This document shows positions 5,632-7,355 of a stretch of 7,355 nt of DNA, in pieces. The notes under the pieces were generated by a model. That model saw only the letters and a list, made by a program, of their open reading frames with translations, did no database searches and had not been told where the DNA came from. The DNA is taken from the NCBI GenBank assembly GCA_002352145.1, contig DEHX01000156.1, positions 11,580 to 18,934 on the forward strand, written 5' to 3'. Position 1 is the stretch's first letter; each line of letters opens with the position of its first letter. Origin of the DNA: Chitinophagaceae bacterium UBA2789. Its GTDB lineage: Bacteria; Bacteroidota; Bacteroidia; Chitinophagales; Chitinophagaceae. Made by a program: the position numbers and the translations under genes.

Positions 5632-7355
5632 ATGAGAATAATATTTATGATTGCAGGATTGCTTTCTTCAATAGCGATCTGTGCGCAAAGAGATACTATC
5701 CACTTGAATACTGGCTGGCAGTTTGCAACAGATAAAAAGGCTGTGGGTTTACAGGAAAAATGGAATGAAACGGGTTTACTAATTTCCCGGCTAGTACAAC
5801 TTCCGCATACCTGGAATGTAGAAGAAGAAAATCAAAACCATTATGGCTGGGCATGGTACCAGAAGGAAATCCTTGTACCGGCAGCATGGAAAAACAAAAG
5901 GGTGTTGCTGTTGTTTGGGGCAGTGAACCATACCTGCATTATTTACCTTAATGGTAAAAAAATCGCCGAGAACAAAGGTGATGGATTTAGTAAGTTTTCA
6001 GTTAACATGACAGATTATCTGCAAATCGGTAAAGAGAATCGCATCATTGTGGCAGTGAATAATGATTATGGAAAACAGAAAGTTCCTTTTGCTAACTCTT
6101 TTGATTGGCCAAATGATGGTGGTATTATTCGCAAAGTTTCCTTAATAGTTAGCGAAAAGCCGGCTGCCGCATATATTCATCTTTTACCTCGGCTAAACCC
6201 GCAAACAGGGGAAGGAAACCTTGATATCAAACTGGGATTTGAAGCAGTTCAAAAAGATGTTTCTTTTAATATTAAGATTACTGAAGAAAATCAACCGACC
6301 TCGCAAGAAGTATATGAAGGAAAACTGCTGCCACAATGGAAAAACAAAGAAGCTATTGTACAGATTGCCTTACCCAAAGTGAATCCCTGGCATTTTGATC
6401 ATCCCAACCTGTACCGGGTAGAAGTTACAATAGGTACTAAGAAAAAACTTATTGACAGGATATCGGCAGTGACAGGCTTTAAGGAACTTAAATTTTTAAA
6501 TAATCAAACCTATTTCAATGGGGAGCGGGTGAAACTAATGGGAGTAGAATGGACAGCAGGCTCAAACCCTGATTATGGATTTGCAGAACCTGATTCAGTA
6601 ATTCTTCGCTATTGCAAACTCATGAAAGAAGTGAATACTATTTTCACCCGGCAGCATTTTCAACAGGATGATTTATTCTATGATTTCTGCGACAGGAACG
6701 GTATCCTGGTGCAACAGGAAATACCATTGTGGGGTCCGGAAACCCCGGCAAACGATACTATCCGTAAGATTGCCATGAAACAACTGGAAACAATGGTGGC
6801 AAATTATTACAACCACCCTTCTATTTTCTCCTGGGGAGTAGGAAATGAGTTGCGGGGAAGGGATGCGGACATGAAACAATTCATACGAGATATGCTGCAA
6901 CGCTGCCGTGAACTCGACCCGGACAGGATGACTGCGTATGTTAGTAACACATTAACAGCAGGGTTTAGCAATAATGCCTCTTTTGTGCCTGATGCTGCTG
7001 CAGAGGGAGATTACCTGGCAATGAACGAATATGGTGGTAGCTGGTGGAATATACCAGAGGGAAAAATTCATTTATACCTGGATAGTGTGCATATGAGTTA
7101 TCCCGAAAAATCCTTTTTTATATCTGAGTTTGGTTTATGTGAACCGAATTTCAAAGGTGGGGATGAGCGGCGTATCCGTGATATGATTTATCATATGGCT
7201 ATTTATGAGAGCAAGCCTTATGTGGAAGGAGCTATATATTTTGACCTGACTGATTATCGTACCCATTATCCGGGAACAGCAGACAAGAATAAGTATAGGC
7301 GAAGAATTCATGGAGTATTCGATATGTATGGTAATCCTAAACCTTCAATGAGGGT
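5632..7355 (+). CDS. secreted GH2 glycosidase (beta-galactosidase-like), 3' end outside window
   Basis: The frame is open from ATG 5632 to the window end, about 574 codons without a stop. A signal peptide covers residues 1-19 (MRIIFMIAGLLSSIAICAQ). Domains in GH2 order are an N-terminal jelly-roll sugar-binding domain (about 20-180; LPHTWNVEE, YGWAWYQKEI, LNGKKIAENKGDGFSKFSV, NDGGIIRKVSL), an immunoglobulin-like domain (about 180-285, ending HPNLYRVEVTIG and VTGFKEL), and a TIM barrel from about 290. Catalytic residues are visible: acid/base E406 in SWGVGNELRG and nucleophile E499 in FISEFGL. TRQHF (R340, H342) and FCDRNGILVQQEIPLWG follow the GH2 pattern, but LacZ-like NRHEHHP is replaced by GVEWTAGSNP (304-313). 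HGVFDMYGNPKPS at the right edge is typical of the barrel end, so a three-domain enzyme would be nearly complete, though further C-terminal domains may follow. GH2 includes beta-galactosidases, beta-glucuronidases, beta-mannosidases and others. Galactosidase activity is suggested by context only. Confidence 0.9.
   Translation, partial: MRIIFMIAGLLSSIAICAQRDTIHLNTGWQFATDKKAVGLQEKWNETGLLISRLVQLPHTWNVEEENQNHYGWAWYQKEILVPAAWKNKRVLLLFGAVNHTCIIYLNGKKIAENKGDGFSKFSVNMTDYLQIGKENRIIVAVNNDYGKQKVPFANSFDWPNDGGIIRKVSLIVSEKPAAAYIHLLPRLNPQTGEGNLDIKLGFEAVQKDVSFNIKITEENQPTSQEVYEGKLLPQWKNKEAIVQIALPKVNPWHFDHPNLYRVEVTIGTKKKLIDRISAVTGFKELKFLNNQTYFNGERVKLMGVEWTAGSNPDYGFAEPDSVILRYCKLMKEVNTIFTRQHFQQDDLFYDFCDRNGILVQQEIPLWGPETPANDTIRKIAMKQLETMVANYYNHPSIFSWGVGNELRGRDADMKQFIRDMLQRCRELDPDRMTAYVSNTLTAGFSNNASFVPDAAAEGDYLAMNEYGGSWWNIPEGKIHLYLDSVHMSYPEKSFFISEFGLCEPNFKGGDERRIRDMIYHMAIYESKPYVEGAIYFDLTDYRTHYPGTADKNKYRRRIHGVFDMYGNPKPSMR

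Noticed and set aside
5671..5688. Lipoprotein signal in the GH2 protein (cysteine at residue 17 in SSIAICAQ)
   Set aside because: The residue before Cys is Ile, whereas a lipobox needs Gly, Ala or Ser there; cleavage after the CA or CAQ segment by ordinary signal peptidase fits better.

Overview
The window looks like part of a carbohydrate-degradation operon (a polysaccharide utilization locus type cluster) from a Bacteroidetes bacterium. The evidence is protein-level: Sec signal peptides ending in AQ or QAQ, closely packed secreted glycosidases plus a sulfatase, A/T-rich spacers without good Shine-Dalgarno sites, and protein sequences of the Bacteroides/Chitinophagaceae type. The exact genus cannot be read from the sequence. 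No SusC/SusD pair, regulator, transporter, RNA gene or mobile element is visible here, so both ends of the locus lie outside the window.

Layout, all on the + strand: (1) 1-888, the C-terminal part of a GH20 beta-N-acetylhexosaminidase, cut by the left edge; (2) 915-2405, a Cys-type S1 sulfatase; (3) 2439-3770, a GH29 alpha-L-fucosidase; (4) 3814-5622, a GH35 beta-galactosidase; (5) 5632-7355, a GH2 glycosidase cut by the right edge. The gaps are 26, 33, 43 and 9 bases, with no terminator-like hairpin between genes, so the five genes are very probably co-transcribed. The complete N-termini (genes 2-5) all carry export signals and none has a convincing lipobox, which points to periplasmic enzymes.

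Together the enzymes would remove sulfate, terminal fucose, galactose (one or two beta-galactosidase-like enzymes) and beta-linked GlcNAc/GalNAc. That set fits stepwise exo-degradation of a sulfated, fucosylated glycan with Gal and HexNAc, such as mucin-type O-glycans, keratan-sulfate-like chains or a comparable environmental polymer. The substrate is an inference from the gene set. The individual families are recognised with high confidence, while linkage and sulfate-position specificities are not. I see no clearly new biological system; the points most worth a second look are the altered active-site surroundings of the sulfatase and the non-LacZ-like motifs of the GH2 enzyme.
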